DNA of 64,000 nucleotides, from the NCBI RefSeq assembly GCF_026914265.1, contig NC_069135.1:36560337-36624336 (forward strand), read 5' to 3'. The notes below the pieces were generated by a model, which saw nothing but the letters and a program-made list of their open reading frames with translations, did no database searches and was not told the origin of the DNA. Positions 24,491 to 36,174 of this stretch are shown piece by piece. The translations under genes and the position numbers were made by a program. This stretch comes from Mya arenaria. Lineage: Eukaryota; Mollusca; Bivalvia; Myida; Myidae. Position 1 is the stretch's first letter, and every line of letters starts with the position of its first letter.

Positions 24491-27400
24491 CTAGAAGCGC
24501 AAGCTGGTGCGAAGTCGGTTTGCGCGTTCCCCCGCTGTCCAGGACTTGGATTTGGCCCGGAAGTGACGAAGGTCAGTCACGTGGTCTTTATGCAACATCG
24601 GCATGTATTGTTGAGGCTCGCACTGGACCTAAAACAGGATAAATGGTACATGTATTGGTCTTATTCGATTTTATTCATCGCATTCAAATACGTGTTTATG
24701 TTTCTCAAAGAGCGTCTGTTACTTAGACATTCTTAAAATTCCTAGGCGGGATAACACCGTTGATCTTCGTTTTTAGCTAATGGCATACATCATATACTAA
24801 TCTATGCTAAGGTCTTAGAATTATTAAAACGATTAATTCGCTCTATATTTCTATGTTAAACTGCTCTTAAACGCATTTTAAGTATAATTTAATTAAAAAA
24901 ACATACTTGAATAAATTAGTACATACAATGTGTTTGTGGTAAAAAGCCTTGTATCCGCCCTCTAGCAGGTACACTTCCGGGAAGGCTAGGCGCGGGTAGA
25001 CGTCCGTGTGGAGGCTCCGGTCCTCGCTCCGTAAGTGACGGTACCTAAAATATCATCAAAAAAATATGTAATTCAGTTTAGAATAAAATATCGTATTATA
25101 AGCATAAAACGGCTTTTTATTATGTTGTACATCTACTTTCCTAGCATTTTCCTTACATTTATTCTTAATTTTATTTTTGCAAAACGAAAGCCAATTATAT
25201 CTGATGCGCAAATATACATCAATCATATTCTGTTTAGGTTACTTAGTTATTGCTATGGAACATGTAAAATCATTTTAATATATAAAGGCAAACAATATTG
25301 ACATCTTGTCAGTGTCAGATTTACAACGTCAATACCAGAACAAAACAGAACAGAAGTTTATTTCGACTTATGCAACAAAGCATCTCGTCAAACAAATATA
25401 TACAATTAAACAAAATATTCATGCTTGTGATCATCGTTACAAGTTAGCCAATATCAATAACAATTCAAGATAGCTCAAGAAATATGGAGAATGTTCACGT
25501 ATAACAATATTGATAATACTAGATATAAGAAGCTGTTTATCTAGTTATTTAGATACATTATGGAAATGCAGATTAATTAATAGTCACGACAGTGATTGTA
25601 CGGTTATGACTTAAACTGTTTGCAATATCAGCACGCCACTTTTGTAAAAAACTATCGATTAAACGTTGTTTAAAAACTTGAGCAAAGAGTTTGGCTTATG
25701 ATTTACTCGAAAATATTAGACTTTCTATGACACTTACATCTTCGGTCCCCTCTCGGATGAAAACTCGCAGTGGAAGACAAGCACGTGTCGACCGGATGTA
25801 GCGTCATCGTCGATGTGTGAGAGGAGGAAGTCTCGCACCATGTCTCGCGTGAATAGATTCACGGCGCCCCGGATGTGGCCGCCTTCGAACTCGTACGGGT
25901 AGCGGCAGTCGATCACTGTCAGTCGCCCGATCTCGTCGTCATAGCAACCACGCAGCACCGCGTCCATCTGGAGTATGGAACATATATAAGTAAAGTGTTA
26001 CAAGTCACATTGGTTAGTTGTCTGCTCTTTTGTTTTTGTTCTTTATATTCTTTATTCTTTAAAATTTGACAAACAGAAGAATAATATTACCTCATAAACA
26101 GCAAATGTATTATATACTGAAAAGGAATATTTTTTTGGACCAAAAAACGGAGGTCCTGATTAAAACCCAAGAATGATCTATGCTTATTATAAGAACTAGT
26201 TAACGTGCCAAACATACTCAGTTAATTCCCTTAAATGCCAGTGTACTGACCAATAATTAACCCGCTTTAGAAAACTGCAATTCATTAAAAAGTGATCTGG
26301 CCATAATAATTAAAAAGAAAACAGTCTATGAATTTACCGTATCGGGTGAGATGGCCTTGAGGTCCTTGTGTTTGCCATGGACGGTGGGGATGGTATAGGG
26401 CCGGGAGCCGTCCGCCACTACTTCCGGATCCGTGGACAGCGTGTTTACAACCGACTTGATCTCATCTCCGCGGCCGCTAGTGGTCTCCACATTCTGGTTA
26501 AGAAACATGACGCGTTACAAAACATCTGAACCAATCATTATTGACATTACAAAAAGTATTTTTTGTTGCTGTTGATGTTTTCATTTAAAATACTGAAGCA
26601 TTCGCCAACGGAGGCGAAACATCCCAAATTTCTTTTCGGAATAGCAACATTGACTAATCACACAGCTCAGCGAAGAAAGCTCTTAATATTTGTAAACGCA
26701 TAGTTAATGTAGTCGGTTGGTTTGTTTGGGGTAAAAATATTGATAGTTAAGAACGTGTTTTAAAACAAGAGACAACATACGTCCAAAAAGAGGTTACTAA
26801 GGGCGACCCCTGTCTCTCTCAGGCGCTTGCTGACCGGAGTGTCCTCGTGTTCATCGGCTGGACGCTTGCTTGAGAACAGGCTTCTCTTCACATCGAACGA
26901 CAGGAATCGACCCAGTGGCTTCCGGCATACCTGTTGGTTCAGAAATCCTCTTGTTCAGAAAATCAATTAACTATTTTTATTTTTTGAATCATTCTATTAT
27001 TCCATCATTCTATCATCCGTACAATCGATCATTCATCATTGAATCAATCAAATCCAATAAATCAATATAACCATAACTTTGATAGCTGATTGCAATGGCA
27101 AAACTCATTAAAATGTTCTCGGATAAGTTTTCGGGCCTTATATTTGCTCGAATATCTCGTTCTTTGTTTTATGAATGGCGAGTTCAGGCTAAAACTATTT
27201 AGAAATATCTAATAAATTGACTTTTTTTTCTTAAAACTAACGTAATTATTTCTCTTGATATAACTGACCTCAGTGTCGGATCTGTCATGACCGGAAGTAA
27301 CGGGTGGGGTGTCGGTGGCTGCCCATTCGTCATCCTTGTCTGCAGAGTTAACTCCCCTGGCTGGCGGAGTGAGAAAGATGCCGATGTCGCTCTCTTCCGG

Positions 27401-28654
27401 CTTGCTTGGAGTCGTAAGTCTAAACATGTCGGAAAGCTACAAGGGAAATAAGGCAAAATTATTATTTTAGTACAAAAATCAATAATATTATTGGAAGCTA
27501 TGTATTAAAAATAAAATAAAAGGTTCACAACTTAATATTTACACCTCAACTTCCATTCCTTAAATGAACTGCCTTTCGGCAACTGCGTTCATCAATCGAT
27601 GAACGCAATATCTTCGGATATGTTCGGATGGTAAGTCATTGCATAACAATATACATGAAAGCTATTGATCTTATTGGTTGTATTGTGTCTGCAGGTCCCG
27701 TAAAATATAGATCAACATTTTTGAAAGTGTTAGTTTATTATATTTTAAATATAATGGTACCAGAAGTGTTTCAATTTTACGTTTTAAAGTGATTTCAAGT
27801 GGTAGATCTTTTCCCGCGTTATTGTGACGTCATTTGAAAGAAATGTTTCCGGTTATAGTCGGGTCGTTCTATTTACAGAATGGGTAAGAACGAATTACTG
27901 AAAGGTTTTCTTAAATGAAATGAAGATTTTTTTTAACAATTCTTGAATGAAATAATGAACTTTTGGTGTAAATATAAGGAATGAATTGCGGGGGTAATGA
28001 CATCAACCCCGCAATTCATTCCTTAAAAAGACAACAACACTGTACTGGGATGCGTGTGTATATGTGTGTGCGTGAGCATGTTGCGGGTAATTTATATATA
28101 ATGCAAAAACATTCATATAAATCTTTATCAGAAATAAAAGTAAGTAAGAAACATGTTGACTTACTGTTAATGGTTCGCTGTTGGAGATGCTTATGGTCTC
28201 TGTCTTGAAACTGGAATGACAAAACACAGAAATATACTAGTACCATAAATTTCCGGCACTTGCTAACGAGCTCATATTATCACACAGCGCATCTTCAATT
28301 AGCGCAATTAACGGTCTACAGTCACATGCCCCGGTATGGTCACAGCTAGTCCGGGCAATATGCCACCATAAAAGACAATGATTACGCATCGCCATGATAA
28401 AAGACGCCGCGGGTGCTTGATTGATCATTATAGACGCTGAGTACCATAAATCACGGCGTGGTACGACATGTGGCCGTTTCTCAATACGGTTACCGTACGT
28501 AAATATGTCCTTAAATCATTTAATTTCAACAATTCAGAATGTTAAACAACAATTGAAATATTGAAAAAGTGTTGTCAATGCAATGTCATCTTATGTATTA
28601 AAATGCCTATGCTAAACACCTTAAATACACAACTTACGTCCGTTCTCTCTCCAT
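24491..28654 (-). CDS. cdc25: Cdc25 dual-specificity phosphatase, copy C
   Basis: Coding exons on the minus strand are 28654-28638, 28210-28165, 27436-27269, 26930-26781, 26493-26338, 25967-25738, 25044-24927 and 24628-24491. They total 1023 nt (340 residues) with GT-AG junctions and matching phases. Exon 1 is ATGGAGAGAGAACGGAC followed by GTAAGT. The enzyme is as in copy B: VIDCRYPYEFEGGHIRG and HCEFSSERGPKM are intact, with the LLEGGYKAF and KSWTAGERANRLR elements. The N-terminal part reads SDIGIFLTPPARG and TDTPPVTSG. Exon 4 ends in SNLFLD, unlike SNITLN or SNVTLD in its paralogues. Intron 6 holds a LINE 3' fragment. A candidate poly(A) signal AATAAA (minus strand, 23967-23962) lies about 520 bp past the stop and is conserved after copies F and H. 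Copy C most resembles copy J (shared PTVHGKHKDLKAI and DEWAATDTP). Confidence 0.93.
25337..25690 (-). mobile_element. LINE 3'-end fragment in intron 6 of cdc25 copy C
   Basis: This 350-bp segment is absent from the matching intron of copy B. On the minus strand its start translates to VFKQRLIDSFLQKWRADIAN, typical of the ORF2 C-terminal part of LINEs. Its 3' end has AAATAAACTTCTGTTCTG followed by a reiterated tail. The related element at 42000 also ends in GTCGAAATAAACTGTC. It is a 5'-truncated insertion. Confidence 0.75.
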
Positions 28655-31600
28655 ATTTTAAAGCACGAATTAACACTGGGCGCGTTTAATATAGAAAACG
28701 TTTTATTATCATAAAATAAAGCAGAACTAGTTTCCTGTATGAAGACAATCCACAGACTGACAATAGTTGTCTGGCTCTGAAAACATGTTAGTACAACCTA
28801 AATTCCACGTTACTGCACTAAGCTTATAATGCGAATTTTACATACAGTGATGTAAGGTTGTTCAACATAATGTGTTCCTTCCCATTTTGAGTAAATGTGC
28901 TCAAACTATTCTCTCTCTAATCTTGTTTTTCTTGCCTTAAGTAAATGCGGTCTCTGCTTTTACAGAATAAGTATATGGTACGTGTATAAACTTAAGGCAA
29001 TCGAATGCGTGGGCTGAACGGGGATTTCAGCATTGTCCATCAATTTCTGTATGATGCTATAAGATCCTTTAGTAGCAAACTGCTACAACACTCACGATGC
29101 TACGAAAACGCCAATCGAGTTTGTTAAGTTTATTATGAAGAATTTCTCGAGAAAATGCATAGCCATTTATATTCAAATCAAAAATAGGCAAAGCCACGAA
29201 ATTCCGATTCTTATCCCCTTCTCAAGATTACAAAATACATCAATAATTGGTGATTTACAAATATGGTATATTAACTTAATCAGTAGGTTTTAATAAAGTA
29301 AATATCACTTACAAAGTCAAAATGATGTTTCTGTCCTGATGATAGTTTTTGGATTTACAATGATTTACTAAATCAACCGAACAACGATTCAGGTAGAAAT
29401 AGCCTGTCCCCTATTTAACCCAGCGTTTGTTGTCATACATGGCCCAATAAACGGTTAATTTACATATTTTTGGCATGTTTTTATACCGACCATATTACCC
29501 ACCAAAAAGGTAGATTTGTGGCCCCTGATTGTTTTAACACGACTTAATTTAGGGCCATCAATTACCACGTGATAATTTCACCTTCCGTCTTCTCGTGTAT
29601 TGTCAACATGTCAGCATTGACCGTCCAGGTACTGTGACTATACATTGTACAATGAATCACTGATTTTTCAACATGTTATAGCTCCTTAGATTTCTCAAAC
29701 ATGCTCTTCACAAACAGGACACCTTGTGTCTATTCCTATAAATCCGCATTAAACCATTTGATATAAATTTATCCCAACTATGAACAATTAGATGCTTTTA
29801 TTATCTAGACATTTTCTATAAAAAAATGTAGGCTGAGCCTAAAATGATGGTAATTTTTATATTAATATACTAGTAGTATAACTCTTTCTCGTAGAACTTC
29901 GGTGCATAACAGCACTCACCGCCCCTGTCATGGCATTGGTAGGGATGGTTTAGGAAACTCTTTAGAATGAGATTCCTTCAAGTTAATGAATTTCAAACAA
30001 GAATTATTTATAAAACATATCATTAACGTATAGAAAGCAAAGAAGTAAAGATTTGCAAAATATATATTGCAGATGAAGGGAGAAAGAGGCTGCGAATGCC
30101 TAGGGCCCGAAACATATAGCCAACGGAAATTATTTGTGATTGCATGGGAAATCGATTTCACGTGATTAATGAATACATTTCTTCAATAAAGAGATAAATA
30201 TCTTTGATAAAATTTACAGGGGCCACATAAGTGGACTATATATAACCTTGCGATCTTATCAGCTTCCGTGCATTTGTACTCTGTCGACAATAGTTTGTAA
30301 GTGTCAACATTAACAAGGGAAGTTATCATGTTTCCTGAATATAGGAAGTCTACAAGGTGTCACTTATTGTAATCATAGCTGTCTTATCCAAAAAATTCAA
30401 ATATCATACCATGTTTTGCAATAAGTCTTCCTTGCTGAAAACGTATCTATTAAGCGGAACAAATTGCTTTTGTGTGATTTATAGAAACCCAACATTTATT
30501 TATGATACATATTTTACCATTTTGTTTTAAATACGCTTGTTAATAATATACATATTGTGTATTGAAATTTTGTTGGAAGTAATATTGCTGTTGATCGTAT
30601 CATCGAAGCGACAAAATGTATCGAACGATTCAAGTCAAACGCTGTTTACTCACACATACGATTAGGATTGCATTACATTTAACAGATCTACATGTACTAT
30701 GTATATATACATTAACATTGTATGAATTGATACATAACACTTACCTCATAGTTGTTGCTGCTGTATTCCAGCAAGGCAACATTCCTTTAAACACGATACA
30801 GTTGATAAAAAAGTAAGAGTTTGCAAATACGTTGATACCGTTGAAATGTCAAACGAAATGTGAATTATCGAACAGGAGTCACTTGGCAAGAAAAGATGTC
30901 AAAGTGAAGTTATCTACAGTTTGTACGTGAAGTAATTATAAAGTTTGCTTTAATACAATACGGAAATTCCAAACTATATTTAAACATACAAAGAGTTCAA
31001 ATAGCGGTCTATGTTCTTGATGAGGAAATTATTTTAATGTAATTTATGCCTATTTAAAGGTAAATGCAGTAATTAAGGACATTCATAATAAACAAGTTGA
31101 AAGTTGCGATAAATACAGACGATCGCACCTTTGAGTCGGTGAGATGTCGCGCGCATTGACAGACACATAAGCCAGAATCATAGAGCTCTAAATTCCGAAA
31201 ACTGAAAACAGCAGCATTAAAATCTTATTTTTATAAACAAATATTTATTATCTACATTAAACTATTATTAGAAGTTAATTCATTTGAATATTTTTCCATT
31301 AACTCTTTACTTGTCTTTTACTTGATTGCAACACAATGGTTATCCACGTTCACACTTTCGGTAAGGCGTCAAAAATCGTTATTTTGCACGTTGTTTAATG
31401 CAACATTTAATGTTCATGCTACAAAATATGCGATCAAAACTACGTTTTAGACTTGATTTTTTAACTTATACATGGTTCTTTTCTTTCAATATCATGGATA
31501 AAGTACTCTCAAGGATGGTGTTTCAAATTTGTACACAGACAAATGCATAAAGACCTTTGCCTGAATAAGTGCATGACTAACAACTGGATGTTTTTTCCAT

Positions 31601-32270
31601 AACGACTAGCACATCGCTTTTACTCATTTAGTTAATCTTCTCGTCGAATGGCGATTTGTTTAAAATGTTTGGTTGCCATTTGTGTAAAATATGTTTTTTA
31701 TTTTAAAAGGTTACTAGATTTGAAACATAAAGAATGAGTTTCATGTTTGTTTTAAAATGACTTAACAGCAAATATAATAGTATTCATATCGTATATATAG
31801 ACATACATGAAGCACATATTTGAACTAATGTTATCGTTAGCAACATTGCAAATAAAACTACATAGAGTAAATAATTAAAAATATATTTATACCACATTTT
31901 GTTTAAACTAGTAGTAAAAAGAATATTTAGTATGTAAATAGTGGTAGTTATTTTAAGTTGTTGTGACTAAGTTCGTCTGTTATTCTAAAACACTTTTCAC
32001 GGAACATAAGAAATTAATGAATACAATCAAAAGTTAAAATTAAATTGCTTTACACAACACAACAAAAGACGAAAGAAAACCCCCACAAAGAATCAAGAAT
32101 AGATCAGGAGTAAACCCGAACAGGCATCCATAAACAGACAAACGGGATCTCAAAACATTGTAAGATAAATGCAAGTCTTCTACCACAGATCACCTTTAAA
32201 TGTTACTATACATTCAAGAGTCTAAGCATTGCAAAGCACTTTTCCATTCATATGCACAAGTCAGTGTCTT
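28655..32270. other. 5' flank of cdc25 copy C (repeat unit of the array)
   Basis: No gene. The stretch is collinear with the flank of copy B in the same orientation. The candidate 5' UTR exon is kept, with a better donor here (CTATGAG then GTAAGT, exon edge 30745 on the minus strand). The block ACCGACTCAAAGGTGCGATCG (minus strand, about 31120-31141) is shared with every unit. From about 31980 it resembles the 3' flank of genes B and C and leads into relic D. Confidence 0.6.
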
Positions 32271-32342
32271 CTATCGCACAGGCCCTTGCTCGTGCGTAAA
32301 CAAGGATGACGTCGGCATTAATGACGTCATCACAAAATCGTT

Positions 32343-32445
32343 ATAGAAGCGCAAGCTTGCGTGAAGTCTATTAGAGCGTTCCCCGCTGTCCTGGACTTTG
32401 ACGAAGGTCATTCACGTGGTCCATCGGCGTGGTTACATTAAATTT
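32343..32445 (-). pseudogene. cdc25: cdc25 relic D: decayed last exon
   Basis: The minus strand shows parts of exon 8: GACCACGTGAATGACCTTCG, GTCCAGGACAGCGGGGAACG and AGCTTGCGCTTCTAT. Internal bases are missing relative to the intact genes and the TAG stop is mutated. Exons 1-7 are absent because the sequence switches to opposite-orientation unit flank within about 150 bp. It is a dead end-fragment at the inversion point of the array. Confidence 0.8.
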
Positions 32446-32579
32446 TATAGGTATTGAACTTGTTCGAGTTTATTCATCTCATTCAAATACGCAAGAATAT
32501 AAGTGAAAAGAGTGCCTGATTCTCGTTTTCTTATTTTAAATGCAACTTTCCCTTAAAACACCAATAATTGCCCTTATTT

Positions 32580-33250
32580 CCATATTTTGTAATCTGGAGA
32601 AGGGGTAAAGAAACGAATTGACGTGGCTTTGCGTATTTTCATTTTGCGTTTTGCATTTTCGCGACAAATATTTTCATTTCAAACTAAGCAATTCGATTGG
32701 CGTTTACGTAGCATCGTGAGTGTTCTAACAGTTTGCTGCAAAAGGTGTTTGCAATATCATACAGAAATTGACGGACAATGCCCAAAACTTGCTAAAGCCC
32801 ACACATTAAGATTGTACACGTTCCATATACTTATTCTGTAAAAGCAAAGAACACACTTACTTAAAGCTAGACAAACACGATTAGACTGAGGGCAGTTTTG
32901 AGCACATTTGCTCAAAATGTAAAGAAAATATATGTTGAACAACCTTACATCACTGTATGTAAAATTTGAAAATAATATCAAAATGAAGACCTTATCATCT
33001 TAGTGGACTTTTGTGAAATAGAAGTTGTGAAAATACATACTTTCATGTTATCAGAGCCAGACAATTTTGTCTGTCTATAGGTGGACTTCATATCGGAAAC
33101 TTATACTGCTATATTATATCTTAATACAACGGTTTCGTTCGTTCTTGGTTTAAAAATTTGGAGATAGAAGCGACGTTAGCAATTTTCAGTACTAATAAAA
33201 CTGAAGTATTTAACATCAGAAAAGTTATTTACTTTCACCAATCATTTAAT
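32580..33250 (+). pseudogene. cdc25: cdc25 relic E: upstream flank and broken exon 1
   Basis: Plus-strand homology to the region just upstream of copy F (about 35590-36240) is clear: GAGAAGGGGTAAAGAAACGAA, TAGCATCGTGAGTGTTCTA, AGCACATTTGCTCAAAATG and TATCAGAGCCAGACAATT. The exon-1 equivalent near 33155-33174 reads TTGGAGATAGAAGCGAC with donor GTTAGC, so both start codon and donor are damaged. No later exons follow. Confidence 0.75.
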
Positions 33251-33925
33251 GTTTTTGCGTTTCCAGCTATTGAATACACGGTTACAGTCTTGTTATTATG
33301 CATACACGTTGCTTGATCAGTATAAACATGTGTTGAAACGATGTGCACTACAGAAGTCGAAATGAACTGTCTGTCTGTTTGTTATAAAAAAAATAATCAT
33401 TTTCCGTACATACATTATTTAGTGAGTAATAAACGGTTGATCTCTCAAAATTTATGTTTTTATACAGGTGTATGTAATAATTTTAAATACGGTGTGATAC
33501 CTTAAACATGTCCGGAATCATACATAAAAGAGATGAAATGTTATATACCACAAATCCAGGTTATGTAAAAATCCAAGTTATAGACAGACTATATGTAACA
33601 ACAAGGATAAGAAATGATGGCATGAAGTTATGAAATATCAATTTTGTTACACAATATCTATTGTTTTTGAAATGTGATCTTGGGGTGGCGGGGTGTAAGC
33701 ATATTTACACTCGCTTACGGGTTAAAGCCATTCGGGGTGCACGCAACGATTTACAATAATTCTACAGTTTTTAAAACTAGGAAAAATATGATATGATTGG
33801 TAAATTATGACTTGTTAAAAAATGAGTTATCAGAGTTTTTTGGATGGTTGAAATGTTTATGGACTGATTCCTCCTCCTCCTCCTCCTCCTCCTCCTCATC
33901 ATCATCGTCATGTATGTCAAGATAC
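33251..33925. other. Unassigned spacer with a possible LINE 3' remnant
   Basis: No gene. The stretch at 33691-33775 (CTTACGGGTTAAAGCCATTCGG, GCACGCAACGATTTACAATAA) resembles the 3' end of the LINE at 55-58 kb (57907-57962). It may therefore be an old 3' remnant of that family. A TCC microsatellite follows at 33870. Confidence 0.45.
33870..33906 (+). repeat. TCC/TCA trinucleotide microsatellite
   Basis: About nine TCC units followed by TCA units. A small open frame through it (poly-serine) has no other support. Confidence 0.95.
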
Positions 33926-36174
33926 GTGATATCTCTCTACATCTCAGAGGTGCGATCGTCCGTATTGTTCACGCCTTTGAACTTGCTTATTAAACACGTA
34001 GTTAATTGCTGCATTTAGCTACAACTTAGAACTAATTAGATTTAAATTGTACTTTAATGTCCTAACAAACAATAAGACCGATATTTTAACTGTTTGTATA
34101 TTAAACATTGTTTGATTTCTTTCGTATTGTAAACAGAACAAACTTTATAATTACTTCAGGTACAAACTGTAAATGACTTCATGGTGACGACTTTTCGTTC
34201 CAAGTGACTCCTGTTCCCGATTTTATTATTAGTTAGGCATCTGTACAGTATCAACACAATTTTCATTTGATAACATTGTAATATTGCATTATGCTGTACA
34301 AAATGTTACCTTTTTGGAATACAACGGCATCAGATATGAGGTATGTTCTGAAGGCTCTAGAATTCATGTACATGTAAAATGAGTCTTACAGTGAGATACA
34401 AAATAGTATTCCTGGGAAACGTATGAAGTCTTTAACTACTTGTTATTATAAGGAAAATACAAACCTCTTATCAACATTTTGTGATACGTTGTAGACTTCC
34501 TATAAACAAGAACATTAAACAGTATAACTATACATGGTTACATTACCTTTTTGGAATAGTCAATCTATAACAATCCGTTTATTTGATCATAAAACATACA
34601 AATAGTACAAATGACATCAACAAGCAATGTGGTAAATAGTACAATATTTGAGGTGAATAAATAGCAATTTATTTGATAATCCATTTCGTTTTTTGGGGTA
34701 TAATAAGGTGGAAGTCGATAAGATCGCTCGGTAATATGTGGCCTTTGTAACACAATAACCTCATCTTTGTGATAGGAAATGACTTCAGTCTAATAAACAC
34801 CCCACCTTTGTGATAGGAAATGAGTTCAGTCTAATAAACACCTCAAATGTTGACAAGAACACAATCGTTCATTTCTATTCTTTTCTTTTCTGATGACAGA
34901 AAGATTGCCCATTGTCTGTATTTAACGTGCTGGCATTCGCAGGCGCACGCGCTCTCTCTCTCTCTCCATGTTTAAAATGCAAAGATAACTAAAATCAAGA
35001 AATACAACCGGAATGCAAAATAAGTAAGATTCTTTTTAACCTAGTATAGTTCAATGTGTGATTGGTAATTATTAAAGCGACGATGGCATAGGGATAGCTT
35101 GAACACGTCATATTTCGAAATGTATTATAAATATTTAGAGGAAGGTAAATGTTAAAAGAATGATTGTGACATCGTGCAAGGTGTAACCACAGTGCATGGG
35201 CAGTTAAGGCTGACATGTTGACAATACACGAGAAAACAGAAGGCGAAATAATCACGTGGGATATTATGACCCTTAATTAAGTCGTTTTAAAACAATCAAG
35301 AGCCACAGTGCTGGGCAATATGGTCGGTATAAAAACATGCCAGAAAGATGCGAATTAAGCGTTTATTGGGTCATACACGACAAGAATCATAGGTCAAAAG
35401 GGGAGGGGCTATTTCTACCTGACGCCTTGTTTGGTTGATTTATTAAAATAATTTAAAAAAAAAAATCATACTTTCATCAGGACAGTAAAATCATCTTTGA
35501 CTTTGTAAGTGATGTTTTTTTTTTATTTAATTATTGATTCGATAGATTTATAAAACACCAATTGGATGCACTTATTTGCATATGTCCTTAACTTGAGAAG
35601 GGGTTAAAAACGAAATATAGTGGCTTTGCGTCTTTTCCGATTTGAATATAAAGGCTCGGCATTTTCGCGTGAAATATTTTCATAATAAACTTAACAAACT
35701 CGATTGGCGTTTTCGTAGCATCGTGAATGTTCTAGCAGTTTGCTACTAAAGGTTATTGCAATATCATACGAGAAATTGACGGACAATGCCCGAAACTGGC
35801 TTAAGCCCACACATTGAGATTATACACGTTCTATATACTTATTCTGTAAAAGCAAAGAACGCACTTATTTAAAGCAAGACAAACACTATTAGACTGAGAA
35901 CAGTTTGAGCACATTTACTCAAAATGTAAAGAAAAACATTATGTTGCGAAACCTTATATCACCGTATGTACACTTTGCAAACAATATCAAAATAACAACA
36001 TTAAAAGCTTTGTGCAATATGGGGGTAAAAATATATAGTTACATGTTATCAGAGCCAGACAACTATTGTCAGTCTGTGGATTGACTTCATACCGGAAACT
36101 GGTTCTGCTTTTTAATATTACAGTAAAACGGTTTAAATAGTGAAAACGCTCAGCGTTTGATTTTTGATTAAAAT
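33926..36174. other. 5' flank of cdc25 copy F (repeat unit of the array)
   Basis: No gene. This is plus-orientation unit flank beginning at ACATCTCAGAGGTGCGATCG (about 33940). It includes the candidate 5' UTR exon ending ATATGAG|GTATGT (edge 34340). The later blocks TTTATTGGGTCATACACGAC and AGCACATTTACTCAAAATG lead to exon 1 at 36175. Confidence 0.6.

Noticed and set aside
28237-28428. 63-codon minus-strand frame (APAASFIMAMRNHCLLWWHIA and on), also open in copy F at about 36400-36700.
   Set aside because: It is the conserved intron-1 block of cdc25. The frame is broken in copy J and the block lies between exon 1 and exon 2, both with good splice sites. DNA-level conservation explains it better than a protein.
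33797-34018. Poly-serine frame of 73 codons.
   Set aside because: It is created by a TCC microsatellite in intergenic flank.
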